Positions 52,948 through 60,929 of a stretch of DNA of 64,000 bases are shown one piece after another. The DNA is from Deltaproteobacteria bacterium (lineage in GTDB: Bacteria > Desulfobacterota > Desulfobulbia > Desulfobulbales > SURF-16). The translations under genes and the position numbers were made by a program. The stretch's first letter is position 1. Each line of letters starts with the position of its first letter. Below the pieces are notes generated by a model. The model had not been told where the DNA came from, did not search any database, and saw only the letters and a list, made by a program, of their open reading frames with translations. The stretch covers positions 1 to 64,000 of the forward strand of contig JACRCD010000006.1 in assembly GCA_016219175.1 (NCBI GenBank), written 5' to 3'.

Positions 52948-55749
52948 ATGGCAGAGGACGCCGTTCATCACAAATCTTCATCCGCCGTGAAGATCAGCCT
53001 GTTCCGCTCACTTTTTCGTGGCCGCGAGGACGTCTATCCCCGCCGTTTCGAGAGCCGGAAAACCGGCAAGTCCGGCTATCAGCCGGCCTGCGCCAACGAA
53101 TGGGTGAGAGGGCTGTGCGACAAGCGTGTTGTGAAGTGCGCCGATTGCCCCCACCGGCGATTCCTCCCTGTCACGGATGAAGTGATCCGCCACCACCTCT
53201 CCGGCCATGACGACGCCGGAAAGGACTTTGTCATGGGCCTCTTCCCCATGCTTCAGGACGAGACCTGTTTTTGGCTTGCCGCCGATTTCGACAAGCAGAG
53301 CTGGCAAGAGGACGCCACCGCCTTCCTTGCCACCTGCCGGCTACTGAATCTGCCGGCGGCCATGGAGAGGTCCCGCTCCGGTAATGGCGGGCATGTCTGG
53401 ATGTTCTTCGCCGAGCCGGTTCCGGCGGCGCTGGCGCGAAAACTTGCTTCATATATCCTTACCGAGACCATGGAGCGCCGGCCCAATGTCGGGCTTGACT
53501 CCTACGACCGCTTTTTCCCCAATCAAGATACGTTGCCCAAGGGCGGCTTTGGCAGCCTCATCGCCCTGCCGCTGCAAAAGAAGTCACGGGAGCTTGGTAA
53601 TAGCGTCTTTGTTGACGAAAGACTCATCCCTTATCCCGACCAGTGGGCGTATCTCGCCAGTATCGTGAAGATCGGTCGAAGCCAGGCGGAGGAGGTTGCG
53701 GGTGAGGGGGAGGCAAAGGGAAGAGTGATTGGGGTGCGGCTGGCCCCGGTCGACGAAGACGAGGCCGCGCCGTGGACCACACCGCCCTCGCTTCGGCAAC
53801 GGGAGCCTTTGCTTGCCGGCTTGCCCGAGAGTTTGGAACTGGTGCTTGGCGACCAGATCTACCTTGCCAAGGAGCAGCTTACCCCTGGCCTGCGTAACCG
53901 GCTGCTGCGTCTGGCGGCTTTTCAGAACCCGGAGTTCTACAAGGCCCAGGCCATGCGGTTACCGACCTTCGGTACGCCCCGGATCATCGCCTGCGCCGAG
54001 GATTACCCGCGGCACATCGGTTTGCCGCGAGGCTGTCTGGAGGAGGTGCACGGGCTCCTGGCGGAACACAAAATCCGCGCCATTGTCCGCGACGAGCGCT
54101 ACGGCGGCAAACCGCTCCAGGTCTCGTTTCAAGGAGAATTGCGGCCCGAACAGCAGGAGGCCGCCCTGGCCATGTCCGGCCATGACACCGGGGTTCTGTC
54201 CGCCACCACGGCCTTCGGCAAGACCGTGATCGCGGCCTGGCTGATCGCCCAGCGCGGCGTCAACACCCTGGTTCTGGTCCATCGCCGGCAGCTCCTGGAG
54301 CAATGGCTGATGCGTCTCTCGACATTCCTGGGGTTGCCGGTCGAGGCCCTCGGCCGGATCGGCGGCGGAAAAAAGAAGGCGACGGGCGCGCTTGACGTGG
54401 CCCTTCTTCAGAGTCTGGTGCGCAAAGGGGTTGTGGATGACCGGGTCGGCGACTACGGCCATCTGGTGGTGGATGAGTGCCACCATCTCTCCGCCCGCAG
54501 CTTCGAGCTGGTGGCCCGGCGCGCCAAGGCCAGGTTTGTTACCGGTCTTTCAGCCACGGTGGCCCGCAAGGACGGGCATCATCCGATCATCTTCATGCAG
54601 TGCGGGTCTGTGCGCTATCGCGTCGAACCGCAGGCTCAGGCCCGTGCGCGTCCATTTGTCCACACGGTGCTTGTTCGCCCCACCGGGTTTCAAGCGCTTA
54701 AGACACTCAACCCGGACGTGCGTATACAGTTTCAGGAGCTGTACGGGGAGCTGATCAATGATGAGGCCCGCAACCGTCTGATCTGCGAGGATGTGACGGC
54801 AGCGGTGCGGGAAGGCCGGTCGCCGCTCGTGTTGACCGAACGTACCGAACACCTCGAACACCTGGCGCAACGATTGGCCCCGGCGATCCGCCACTTGATA
54901 GTCCTTAAAGGCGGCACGGGCAAAAAAAAGCTGAAGGAACTCCTGGCCCGTTTGGCAGCCGTCCCCGAGGATGAAGACCGGGTCTTGCTCTCGACCGGCC
55001 GCTATATCGGCGAAGGGTTTGATGACGCCCGGCTGGACACCCTGTTTCTGGCCCTGCCGGTATCGTGGCGGGGGACCATCGCCCAATACGCCGGCCGGCT
55101 GCACCGGTTGCATGATCGCAAGCGCGAGGTCCGGGTCTACGATTATGCCGACCTCGACGTGCCGATGCTGGCCAGGATGTTCGACCGGCGCTGCCGGGGA
55201 TACGAGGCGATCGGTTACGCGGTGCAACTGCCGGCCAGCGCCGTACCTGGGTGGCCGGCCGAGGTAACCCTGCCCGTGGATCCGCTCTGGAAACAGAACT
55301 ACGCCACCAGTGTTCGCCGGCTGATTCGTGATGGGGTGGAGACGCCGCTCGCGACCTTGTTTCTGCACGCCACCCGGCTGGTATCCGCCGAGGCTGAAGG
55401 CGCGGACCGGGCGCGCAGCGCCAGCGAGGCGTTCCTGTATCAAAGGCTTGAGACCCTGCCCAGGACAGCGGGGAGATTCCGCCTGAACAGGGAGCTGCCA
55501 ATCCCTTTTGACGGCCGGGGCCGCATGGAGGTCGATCTGCTTGATGCCGCGTCGCGTGTAGCTATCGAGGTCGACGGTGCGCAACACCTGGCCGATCCGG
55601 AGGCCTACCGCCGTGACCGGCGAAAGGACCTGTTGCTGCAGGAAAACGGCTACCTCGTACTGCGTTTTCTGGCCGAGGACATCGGCACGCACCTCGTCGA
55701 GGTGCTCGATGCCATTGTGCGGGCCTTGACGAATCGAAGCACCTTTTGA
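52948..55749 (+). CDS. Fused AEP primase, SF2 helicase and DUF559 nuclease (TOTE-type conflict protein)
   Basis: I chose ATG 52948 (GGGAG upstream); 933 residues. The N-terminal part has an archaeo-eukaryotic primase pattern: CxxCPHRRF, catalytic-type CFWLAADFDK near 110, SRSGNGGHVWMFF near 141, and LIALPLQ with GNSVFVDE near 210. An SF2 helicase follows: Walker A-like TTAFGKT near 418, DECHH near 507, LSAT near 533 and QYAGRLHR near 712. The last 85 residues form a DUF559/Vsr-like nuclease (MEVDLLD, VAIEVDGAQH, LQENGYLVLRF). Similar proteins are proposed as conflict or defence effectors; function here is inference. It looks GC-richer than its flanks, suggesting transfer. Confidence 0.82.
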   Translation: MAEDAVHHKSSSAVKISLFRSLFRGREDVYPRRFESRKTGKSGYQPACANEWVRGLCDKRVVKCADCPHRRFLPVTDEVIRHHLSGHDDAGKDFVMGLFPMLQDETCFWLAADFDKQSWQEDATAFLATCRLLNLPAAMERSRSGNGGHVWMFFAEPVPAALARKLASYILTETMERRPNVGLDSYDRFFPNQDTLPKGGFGSLIALPLQKKSRELGNSVFVDERLIPYPDQWAYLASIVKIGRSQAEEVAGEGEAKGRVIGVRLAPVDEDEAAPWTTPPSLRQREPLLAGLPESLELVLGDQIYLAKEQLTPGLRNRLLRLAAFQNPEFYKAQAMRLPTFGTPRIIACAEDYPRHIGLPRGCLEEVHGLLAEHKIRAIVRDERYGGKPLQVSFQGELRPEQQEAALAMSGHDTGVLSATTAFGKTVIAAWLIAQRGVNTLVLVHRRQLLEQWLMRLSTFLGLPVEALGRIGGGKKKATGALDVALLQSLVRKGVVDDRVGDYGHLVVDECHHLSARSFELVARRAKARFVTGLSATVARKDGHHPIIFMQCGSVRYRVEPQAQARARPFVHTVLVRPTGFQALKTLNPDVRIQFQELYGELINDEARNRLICEDVTAAVREGRSPLVLTERTEHLEHLAQRLAPAIRHLIVLKGGTGKKKLKELLARLAAVPEDEDRVLLSTGRYIGEGFDDARLDTLFLALPVSWRGTIAQYAGRLHRLHDRKREVRVYDYADLDVPMLARMFDRRCRGYEAIGYAVQLPASAVPGWPAEVTLPVDPLWKQNYATSVRRLIRDGVETPLATLFLHATRLVSAEAEGADRARSASEAFLYQRLETLPRTAGRFRLNRELPIPFDGRGRMEVDLLDAASRVAIEVDGAQHLADPEAYRRDRRKDLLLQENGYLVLRFLAEDIGTHLVEVLDAIVRALTNRSTF

Positions 55750-55971
55750 TAAGGAGCCGCTGGCAGTTATTTTTTCAATCGTCCCCACCCGGACAAGGCT
55801 GCTCTTCCGTTTCAGGCTGCCTGCTTCTGGACCCAATACAATTCTTGCCCCCATATCGTTCTGATTCTTGCCTAAAACAAGGAAAAGGAATAAGATGGCA
55901 GCGATCTCGTTAATGAGTGCGGCTCCTCTTGCCAACAAGGGACACATAACAATCCAACTCCAGCAAACCCT

Positions 55972-57906
55972 ATGCGACCATTATTCAATCATTCCCTTTT
56001 GCTGCGGCGGAACATCGCCTTCATCAGCCGTTTCATCCTTTTTTGTTCAGCTCTAGTGTGGCTGATCTCTATTCCGGTACAGGCCTCATGCGCCGCCATC
56101 GAGCTGCCGCTTGCCCTGCGTCTTTCCCTGCTGCAGCGCAGTCTGACCCAGTACATGAATCCCACGGGTGATCCCGTCACCGTGCTTTACCAGGAAGGGC
56201 CGTACAATTATCTGCATACCGACCGGATCCAGCTCTATGTCAAGAATGGCCAGCTGCACTTCACCTGCCACGGCGTCGCCAGTCTGGGCGTCAAATTTCT
56301 GGACATGATGCCGGTTGGCGCGCGGTGGAGCGGTTCCATGGACATGACGCTCAACCCCTATGTGGACAGCAACTGGCAGCTGCGGTACCGCGTCGTTGAC
56401 TCAAGCATTTACGACGAAGAGGGCAAAAAGCCTGTGATAACCGGCTTTGTCTGGGACCTGACCAAGAAATTTCTCCATCCGCGTCTGGAAAATTTCTCCC
56501 TTGATCTCTCCATGCCCCAGCAGGAGATTACCGCCATATTGCAGGCCTGCGCATCTGCCGAGGAAGTGGAGCAGTTTGAAGCGATGCTGCGCACGATGAC
56601 GGTCGGCGTGCTGCGCACGGACGATGCCGGTATCGTGGTGCCGCTGGTGATGACCGTGGCTGACAGCCGGATGGCCGAGGTTGTCCCGCCCGAGGAGCTG
56701 CCTCTTCTCCCCGAGGAAATCGAGTCGTTTCAGAAGGTGCTGGAGCCATGGGATGCTTTCCTGGTTTTTGTCATCAAGAGCGCCGGGGCGGATTTTGTTG
56801 ATGAACAGATGCGCAAGGAATTATTTGATCTGCTCATCAACAGCCGCTACCAGCTCCTGCCGATCCTGTCCGGAGAAGCGCCCGTCGACTCAGGAGATCC
56901 TCTGCGGTCCTTGTTCGTGGAGGCCTGGCAGCAGCTGCGCCTTATCCTGGAACATGCGGAGCAGCGCGGTCTGACCCAGGAACAGCCGGTGCGCTACATG
57001 ACATTCGTCAACGCAGGCGATGCCCTGCTCGCCCTGGATGCGGCAGCGCCGAGCCTGGGCATGCAGATTACCAGCGACGGTCTGCGCCGGCTGGCAAGAA
57101 CGCTGCAACCGGAGGCTGCCGGAGATCCCCTGCGTTTCGACTGGGAAGTCGATCCGGTGCTGCGCGAACTCTTTAAATTTGCCCCTGAGCCGGAAGAACT
57201 GCCGGAGCCGGAGCCTGAGCCTGAGCCTGAGTCTGAGCCTGAGTCTGAGCCGGAGGTTCCGCTCAGCAAGCGTCTTTTTGATATGCTCTTTCCCGTTGCT
57301 TATGCCGCGGAGCCGGATTTGTTTAAGCGTCTTAACCGCTGGGTCCCCGGCGATGAAGAGCTGCAAGAATACCAAGCCCTGGTTGAGCAGCTGCTCAAGT
57401 CCATAGCCGACGAGGAGTTGCAGGGGGCAAACCTTGACCCGCGCTATGCCCCGGTTTTTCAGAACATGGTGCCGGCCACGGCCATGATAGAAAGCTGCTG
57501 GCAGCAGTTTGTCCGCAAGGATGGGCAGGTCTCTTTTCTGAAATCCCAGGCAGGCAGCATCGGACTCATGCAGATCAACCAGAATGTCTGGCGTGGTTTC
57601 TATAACCTGGAGCGCTTGCGCTGGGAGACGGGCTACAATACCCGGGCCGGGGTCCAGATTCTCATGCGCTATCTCAAGGAAAACGGCATTGCCGTTGCCG
57701 CCAAAAGCAATGACCCCAGTCTCGCGGCCCGCGCCACTTATTCGGTGTACAACGCCGGACCCCGGGCCGCCAAACGCTTCATGAAGCCGGGCAGCTCCGC
57801 CCGGGAAAAGCGGGTGGATGGAAGGTTCTGGAGCCTCTATCAGGGGTTTGCCGCCGGTGGGTCCGTTGATCTCTCCACCTGCAATGTCAATGTGTCCGGT
57901 TCGTAA
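55972..57906 (+). CDS. Exported lytic transglycosylase with C-terminal SLT domain
   Basis: The 644-residue product has a signal peptide (about 1-38) and a long N-terminal part without a recognised family. A Pro-Glu linker lies near residue 410, where the pair PE recurs with occasional Ser. The C-terminal SLT domain (about 490-640) has the catalytic glutamate in ATAMIESCW, GSIGLMQINQNVW and the later ARATYSVYNAGP. It should cleave peptidoglycan glycan strands in the periplasm. The substrate-binding role of the N-terminal part is unknown. No strong ribosome-binding site is seen. Confidence 0.85.
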   Translation: MRPLFNHSLLLRRNIAFISRFILFCSALVWLISIPVQASCAAIELPLALRLSLLQRSLTQYMNPTGDPVTVLYQEGPYNYLHTDRIQLYVKNGQLHFTCHGVASLGVKFLDMMPVGARWSGSMDMTLNPYVDSNWQLRYRVVDSSIYDEEGKKPVITGFVWDLTKKFLHPRLENFSLDLSMPQQEITAILQACASAEEVEQFEAMLRTMTVGVLRTDDAGIVVPLVMTVADSRMAEVVPPEELPLLPEEIESFQKVLEPWDAFLVFVIKSAGADFVDEQMRKELFDLLINSRYQLLPILSGEAPVDSGDPLRSLFVEAWQQLRLILEHAEQRGLTQEQPVRYMTFVNAGDALLALDAAAPSLGMQITSDGLRRLARTLQPEAAGDPLRFDWEVDPVLRELFKFAPEPEELPEPEPEPEPESEPESEPEVPLSKRLFDMLFPVAYAAEPDLFKRLNRWVPGDEELQEYQALVEQLLKSIADEELQGANLDPRYAPVFQNMVPATAMIESCWQQFVRKDGQVSFLKSQAGSIGLMQINQNVWRGFYNLERLRWETGYNTRAGVQILMRYLKENGIAVAAKSNDPSLAARATYSVYNAGPRAAKRFMKPGSSAREKRVDGRFWSLYQGFAAGGSVDLSTCNVNVSGS

Positions 57907-57912
57907 AAATCG

Positions 57913-57940
57913 GCAAACGGATGAATGGTCGAACGTTTGA
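57913..57940. repeat. Short inverted-orientation 8-bp array
   Basis: In steps of eight: gcaaacgg, atgaatgg, tcgaacgt. Read on the minus strand it fits the octamer family seen at three other sites (acgttcga, ccattcat, ccgtttgc). It fills the gap between two convergent genes. Confidence 0.45.
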
Positions 57941-57941
57941 C

Positions 57942-58796
57942 TTACTTGCCGAGCCCGCTCATGATGCCCCGCACCGCGGCCGGCAGGTCGGCGGGCAGGA
58001 CAATCATTTTGGCGTTTTGCGAGGCGGAGAGGTTTTTGACGGCCTCGATATATTTTTCACCCAGCAGGAATACCACGGGCAGCTCGTTGTTCTGGATCGA
58101 TTTGCTGACCATTTCGATGGCGGTCTGATTGGCTTCCGCCAGTAGGACTTTGGCCTGGGCGTCGCGCCTGGATGCCTCCAGACGGCCGTCCGCCTCCAGA
58201 ATGGCCGCGCTTTTTTCGCCTTCGGCCCGGGTTACCGTGGCCCTCCGCTGTCTTTCCGCGGCCGCCTGTTCCTCCATGGCCTTTTGCATGGTTTGCGAGG
58301 GGTTGATGTCCTGGATTTCCACGGTTTTCAGGGTGATTCCCCAGTCGGCGATGTCGTCCGATATGGCGGCCTTGAGCTTTGCCTTGATCTGGTCCCTGGA
58401 TGACAGGGCGTCATCCAGGTCCATCTCGCCGACAATGGCCCGCAGGGAGGTCTGCACCAGGGTGCGGATGGCCAGGGCGTAATCTTCCACCCCGTAGACC
58501 GCTTTTTCAGGCACCACCAGATTGATGTAGGCCACCGCATTGGCGATGATGACCGCATTGTCCCTGGTAATGACCTCCTGGGAGGGTATATCCAGCACGA
58601 TGTCCTTGGTCGTGACCTTGTAGGCCACCGTATCGATGTAAGGCACAATGATGTTGAGTCCGGGACCCAGGGTTTTGTGGAATTTTCCCAGTCTCTGCAC
58701 CACATGTTTGGAGCCTTGCGGCACAATGCGGACTCCCAGGGCGATTGTCACAATCACCAGAATGACGAAAACAAAAACAACGGCAACTTCAGGCAT
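57942..58796 (-). CDS. SPFH/stomatin-family membrane protein (QmcA-like)
   Basis: The 284-residue product has an N-terminal membrane helix (VVFVFVILVIVTIALGV), then an SPFH domain: PQGSKHVVQRLGKFHKTLGP, LDIPSQEVITRDNAVIIANA, YALAIRTLVQTSLRAIVGEM. A coiled coil rich in Ala/Glu follows (QKAMEEQAAAERQRRATVTR). Stomatin-like proteins form large membrane-microdomain cages and are usually paired with NfeD proteins, as here. The gene follows the NfeD gene by 132 bases on the same strand. Confidence 0.93.
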   Translation of the reverse strand: MPEVAVVFVFVILVIVTIALGVRIVPQGSKHVVQRLGKFHKTLGPGLNIIVPYIDTVAYKVTTKDIVLDIPSQEVITRDNAVIIANAVAYINLVVPEKAVYGVEDYALAIRTLVQTSLRAIVGEMDLDDALSSRDQIKAKLKAAISDDIADWGITLKTVEIQDINPSQTMQKAMEEQAAAERQRRATVTRAEGEKSAAILEADGRLEASRRDAQAKVLLAEANQTAIEMVSKSIQNNELPVVFLLGEKYIEAVKNLSASQNAKMIVLPADLPAAVRGIMSGLGK

Positions 58797-58928
58797 GAGT
58801 TGTCCCTCCCTTTAATTGGCGTAACTATCCAGCTGTTTAGACTGTAGGCTGAAGGCTATAGGGCTGCCGGTACTGTCGTATTACATATTTCAGATGCTTT
58901 TCCTTCAGCCTATCTACCTTGATAATTA

Positions 58929-59390
58929 CTAATTTGTTTCCCGTTTGCCGACAATCAAGGTATTGCCGGAAATATCCTTGACGTATACCCGGTCTCCCGG
59001 ATTGACTGTCTCCTCGCAGATAAAGGGCCACTCATCGGAGCCAAGCAGTGGGGTGGTAAACCGCACGACGCCTTCCTTATTCTCCACCTGGGATTTGATC
59101 ACCTGGCCCGTTTCACCTAAAATGGCCTCCCTGGAAACGCCGGCCTTGGTTCTGTCGGGCATGAGCGGTTTGAAGAATTTGAACCAGAGAAAGGTAAAGA
59201 GCGATGAGGCCATGGCCCAGATAAAAAGCTGCCAGCTTAAGGACAGCCCGGGAAAGAGCCAGAGGACGCCGCCGACAAGCAGCGCCCCCAGTCCGAACCA
59301 GAAAATGGTAAAACTGGGAATAAACATTTCGGCAATAATGAGCACCATGCCGAAAACCAGCCAGTACCAGTCGACAATGTTAAAATTCAT
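58929..59390 (-). CDS. NfeD-family membrane protein
   Basis: The 153-residue product has N-terminal membrane helices (WYWLVFGMVLIIAEMFIP and the hydrophobic stretch at about 55-75). A C-terminal OB-fold is typical of short NfeD proteins: LGETGQVIKSQVENKEGVVR, WPFICEETVNPGDRVYVKDI, GNTLIVGK. It partners the SPFH protein encoded next. The spacer between the two holds AGCCT-type heptamer repeats. Confidence 0.9.
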   Translation of the reverse strand: MNFNIVDWYWLVFGMVLIIAEMFIPSFTIFWFGLGALLVGGVLWLFPGLSLSWQLFIWAMASSLFTFLWFKFFKPLMPDRTKAGVSREAILGETGQVIKSQVENKEGVVRFTTPLLGSDEWPFICEETVNPGDRVYVKDISGNTLIVGKRETN

Positions 59391-59466
59391 CTCTTCTCCA
59401 TGACGTAATCGTGTTTTGCATCCGGTTTTTCCTGCATTGGCAAGTCCCCGCCGCGCCCTGTTTTTT

Positions 59467-60144
59467 TCAGGACGCTAACAGGATACGGCCGAAACAGCGG
59501 GGCAAATGGAAATTCAACTCATCAACCGCCGCCCAGGCCGCCCAGTGGGGCTGGGAGGTGTTATCCCCGCATTTGTGGAAATTGGCTGCCCAAGTCTGGC
59601 CCGCCACCCTGCCCAATGGCCCCGCGTACTCTTCCAGCAGGGAAAAAGGAATGGCAAATTCGATAAACCAGGTGATCTCCTCGGTTATCTCGGGTTCCAC
59701 CACCGGCGGCAGGGAATGATAGATGGAGACCCTGCTGCCCTGGGCCGGCGTCAGACGGGTAAAATCCTTGAAACCTCCCTCCACCCGCGCCGGATCGACA
59801 ATGTAGGAAGCAAGCATGGCGCCTCCGCAGTTGAACTCGAAATTGAAGTAGCCTTTCCCCGCCCGCGGCTTGACAAAGAACTCCACGCAGCTGTCCTGGT
59901 AAACCGGCTCCTGGAATCCGGTATGGATACAGCGCACGAATCTATCCCGCACCCGGAAAAAACCATGCAGCCCCACCGGACTATAGAGCAGTTTCGCTTC
60001 AGTGAGAGGACGATGATTTTTGCTTTCCGGTCTGAAAGCGTTGATGTGCAATGCAGGAGCAAGACGCCAGAGAGAACTGTCCCATTGCCTCTGCAAATCA
60101 AAAACATGAGGAACCGTTGCTACGGTGTAGTGAGGGTTTGCCAT
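59467..60144 (-). CDS. CBM9-like carbohydrate-binding protein
   Basis: The 225-residue product matches the family 9-like carbohydrate-binding (DOMON-related) domain: LYSPVGLHGFFRVRDRFVRC, VYQDSCVEFFVKPRAGKGYF, NFEFNCGGAML and ETWFIEFAIPFSLLE-like strands near the end, then AANFHKCGDNTSQPHWAAW. There is no signal peptide and no catalytic domain. Family members bind sugars in xylanases and glycosidases, but stand-alone versions have no established role. Confidence 0.8.
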   Translation of the reverse strand: MANPHYTVATVPHVFDLQRQWDSSLWRLAPALHINAFRPESKNHRPLTEAKLLYSPVGLHGFFRVRDRFVRCIHTGFQEPVYQDSCVEFFVKPRAGKGYFNFEFNCGGAMLASYIVDPARVEGGFKDFTRLTPAQGSRVSIYHSLPPVVEPEITEEITWFIEFAIPFSLLEEYAGPLGRVAGQTWAANFHKCGDNTSQPHWAAWAAVDELNFHLPRCFGRILLAS

Positions 60145-60411
60145 GACTGACCCGAGGTGTTTTTGTTGTTTTGCCGGAGTTCATGATGAAAAAATGGCAT
60201 CCTGGCAAAATGCTACGACGGGAAAAGCTCTTTGGTCAAGCGGAATATTAAAACCCGCACGGCAGGCAGGTCAGCGCGTCCCATCATTTGTATATTTTCT
60301 GTTATTGCTGCGTTTATTATGGTAAGAAAAGCGAGATGATTCGATCTCGGCACAGGCAAGTCAGGGGTTCTGACCTTGCGCTGCCGATCTTGACAATGGG
60401 GCGACTTTGGC
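60145..60411. other. Spacer without recognised features
   Basis: About 270 bases between the divergent CBM9-like and unknown genes. No gene or regulatory signal was recognised. Confidence 0.4.
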
Positions 60412-60918
60412 ATGGCTGGTGACTTAATCAATTCGCATACGCTGCTGGTGGCAGGTTCGGGCTTTGCGCCGTGCAGGGATCATGTTTTTGGTTTTTTTCA
60501 GGCAAGCGTTCTGGTGAAGTATGACCAGGTGACCGTTGTTGCCGAAGAATCAATCTCAGCCGCTCATGATGGATTCATGCGGCAGCTCGAATCGGGGATG
60601 ATGCAAAACAGAAAGATACTGCAGAGGTTGCTGGCCGAGCTGGGGCAGGAGGGATTCACTGATTTGAACCGCTGGCCTGAAATGGCCCAGGGGTATATCA
60701 GCAAAACCGTGCATGAGATCGCCCATTTACTGGACGGATTTTTCGGCATCGATTCAGCGTTTTATAACCTGATTGACGATTCGCACTGGGTCTCGGCCAG
60801 TCTGCTCAAGGAGATACGCACCAGCCCGGATCGCTACTGGCTGATCAGGGCTGATGGCGTTTCCCTGGCGCAGCAGGCTGATCGGGTTCCTTTTCTGCGC
60901 CGCCTCGGCACGGAGTGA
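60412..60918 (+). CDS. Conserved-looking protein of unknown function
   Basis: The 168-residue product begins MAGDLINSHTLLVAGSGFAP and has a hydrophobic N-terminal part without a clear signal peptide. A mainly helical remainder contains MQNRKILQRLLAELGQEGFT and KTVHEIAHLLDGFFGIDSAF. HEIAHL resembles an HExxH motif at first sight but the pattern is HExAH, with a helix rather than zincin context; I do not call it a peptidase. It converges on the malic enzyme gene 12 bases away. No family was recognised. Confidence 0.55.
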   Translation: MAGDLINSHTLLVAGSGFAPCRDHVFGFFQASVLVKYDQVTVVAEESISAAHDGFMRQLESGMMQNRKILQRLLAELGQEGFTDLNRWPEMAQGYISKTVHEIAHLLDGFFGIDSAFYNLIDDSHWVSASLLKEIRTSPDRYWLIRADGVSLAQQADRVPFLRRLGTE

Positions 60919-60929
60919 ACAGCCTCTTT

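Noticed and set aside
54550-55947. 465-codon minus-strand frame over the helicase/nuclease gene
   Set aside because: Antisense to conserved helicase motif VI and the nuclease domain; no features of its own.
60412-60918. HEIAHL as a possible zinc-peptidase motif in the unknown protein
   Set aside because: The order is H-E-I-A-H, which formally fits HExxH, but no third ligand context or zincin fold features follow in this short helical protein, so the match is weak and treated as coincidental.
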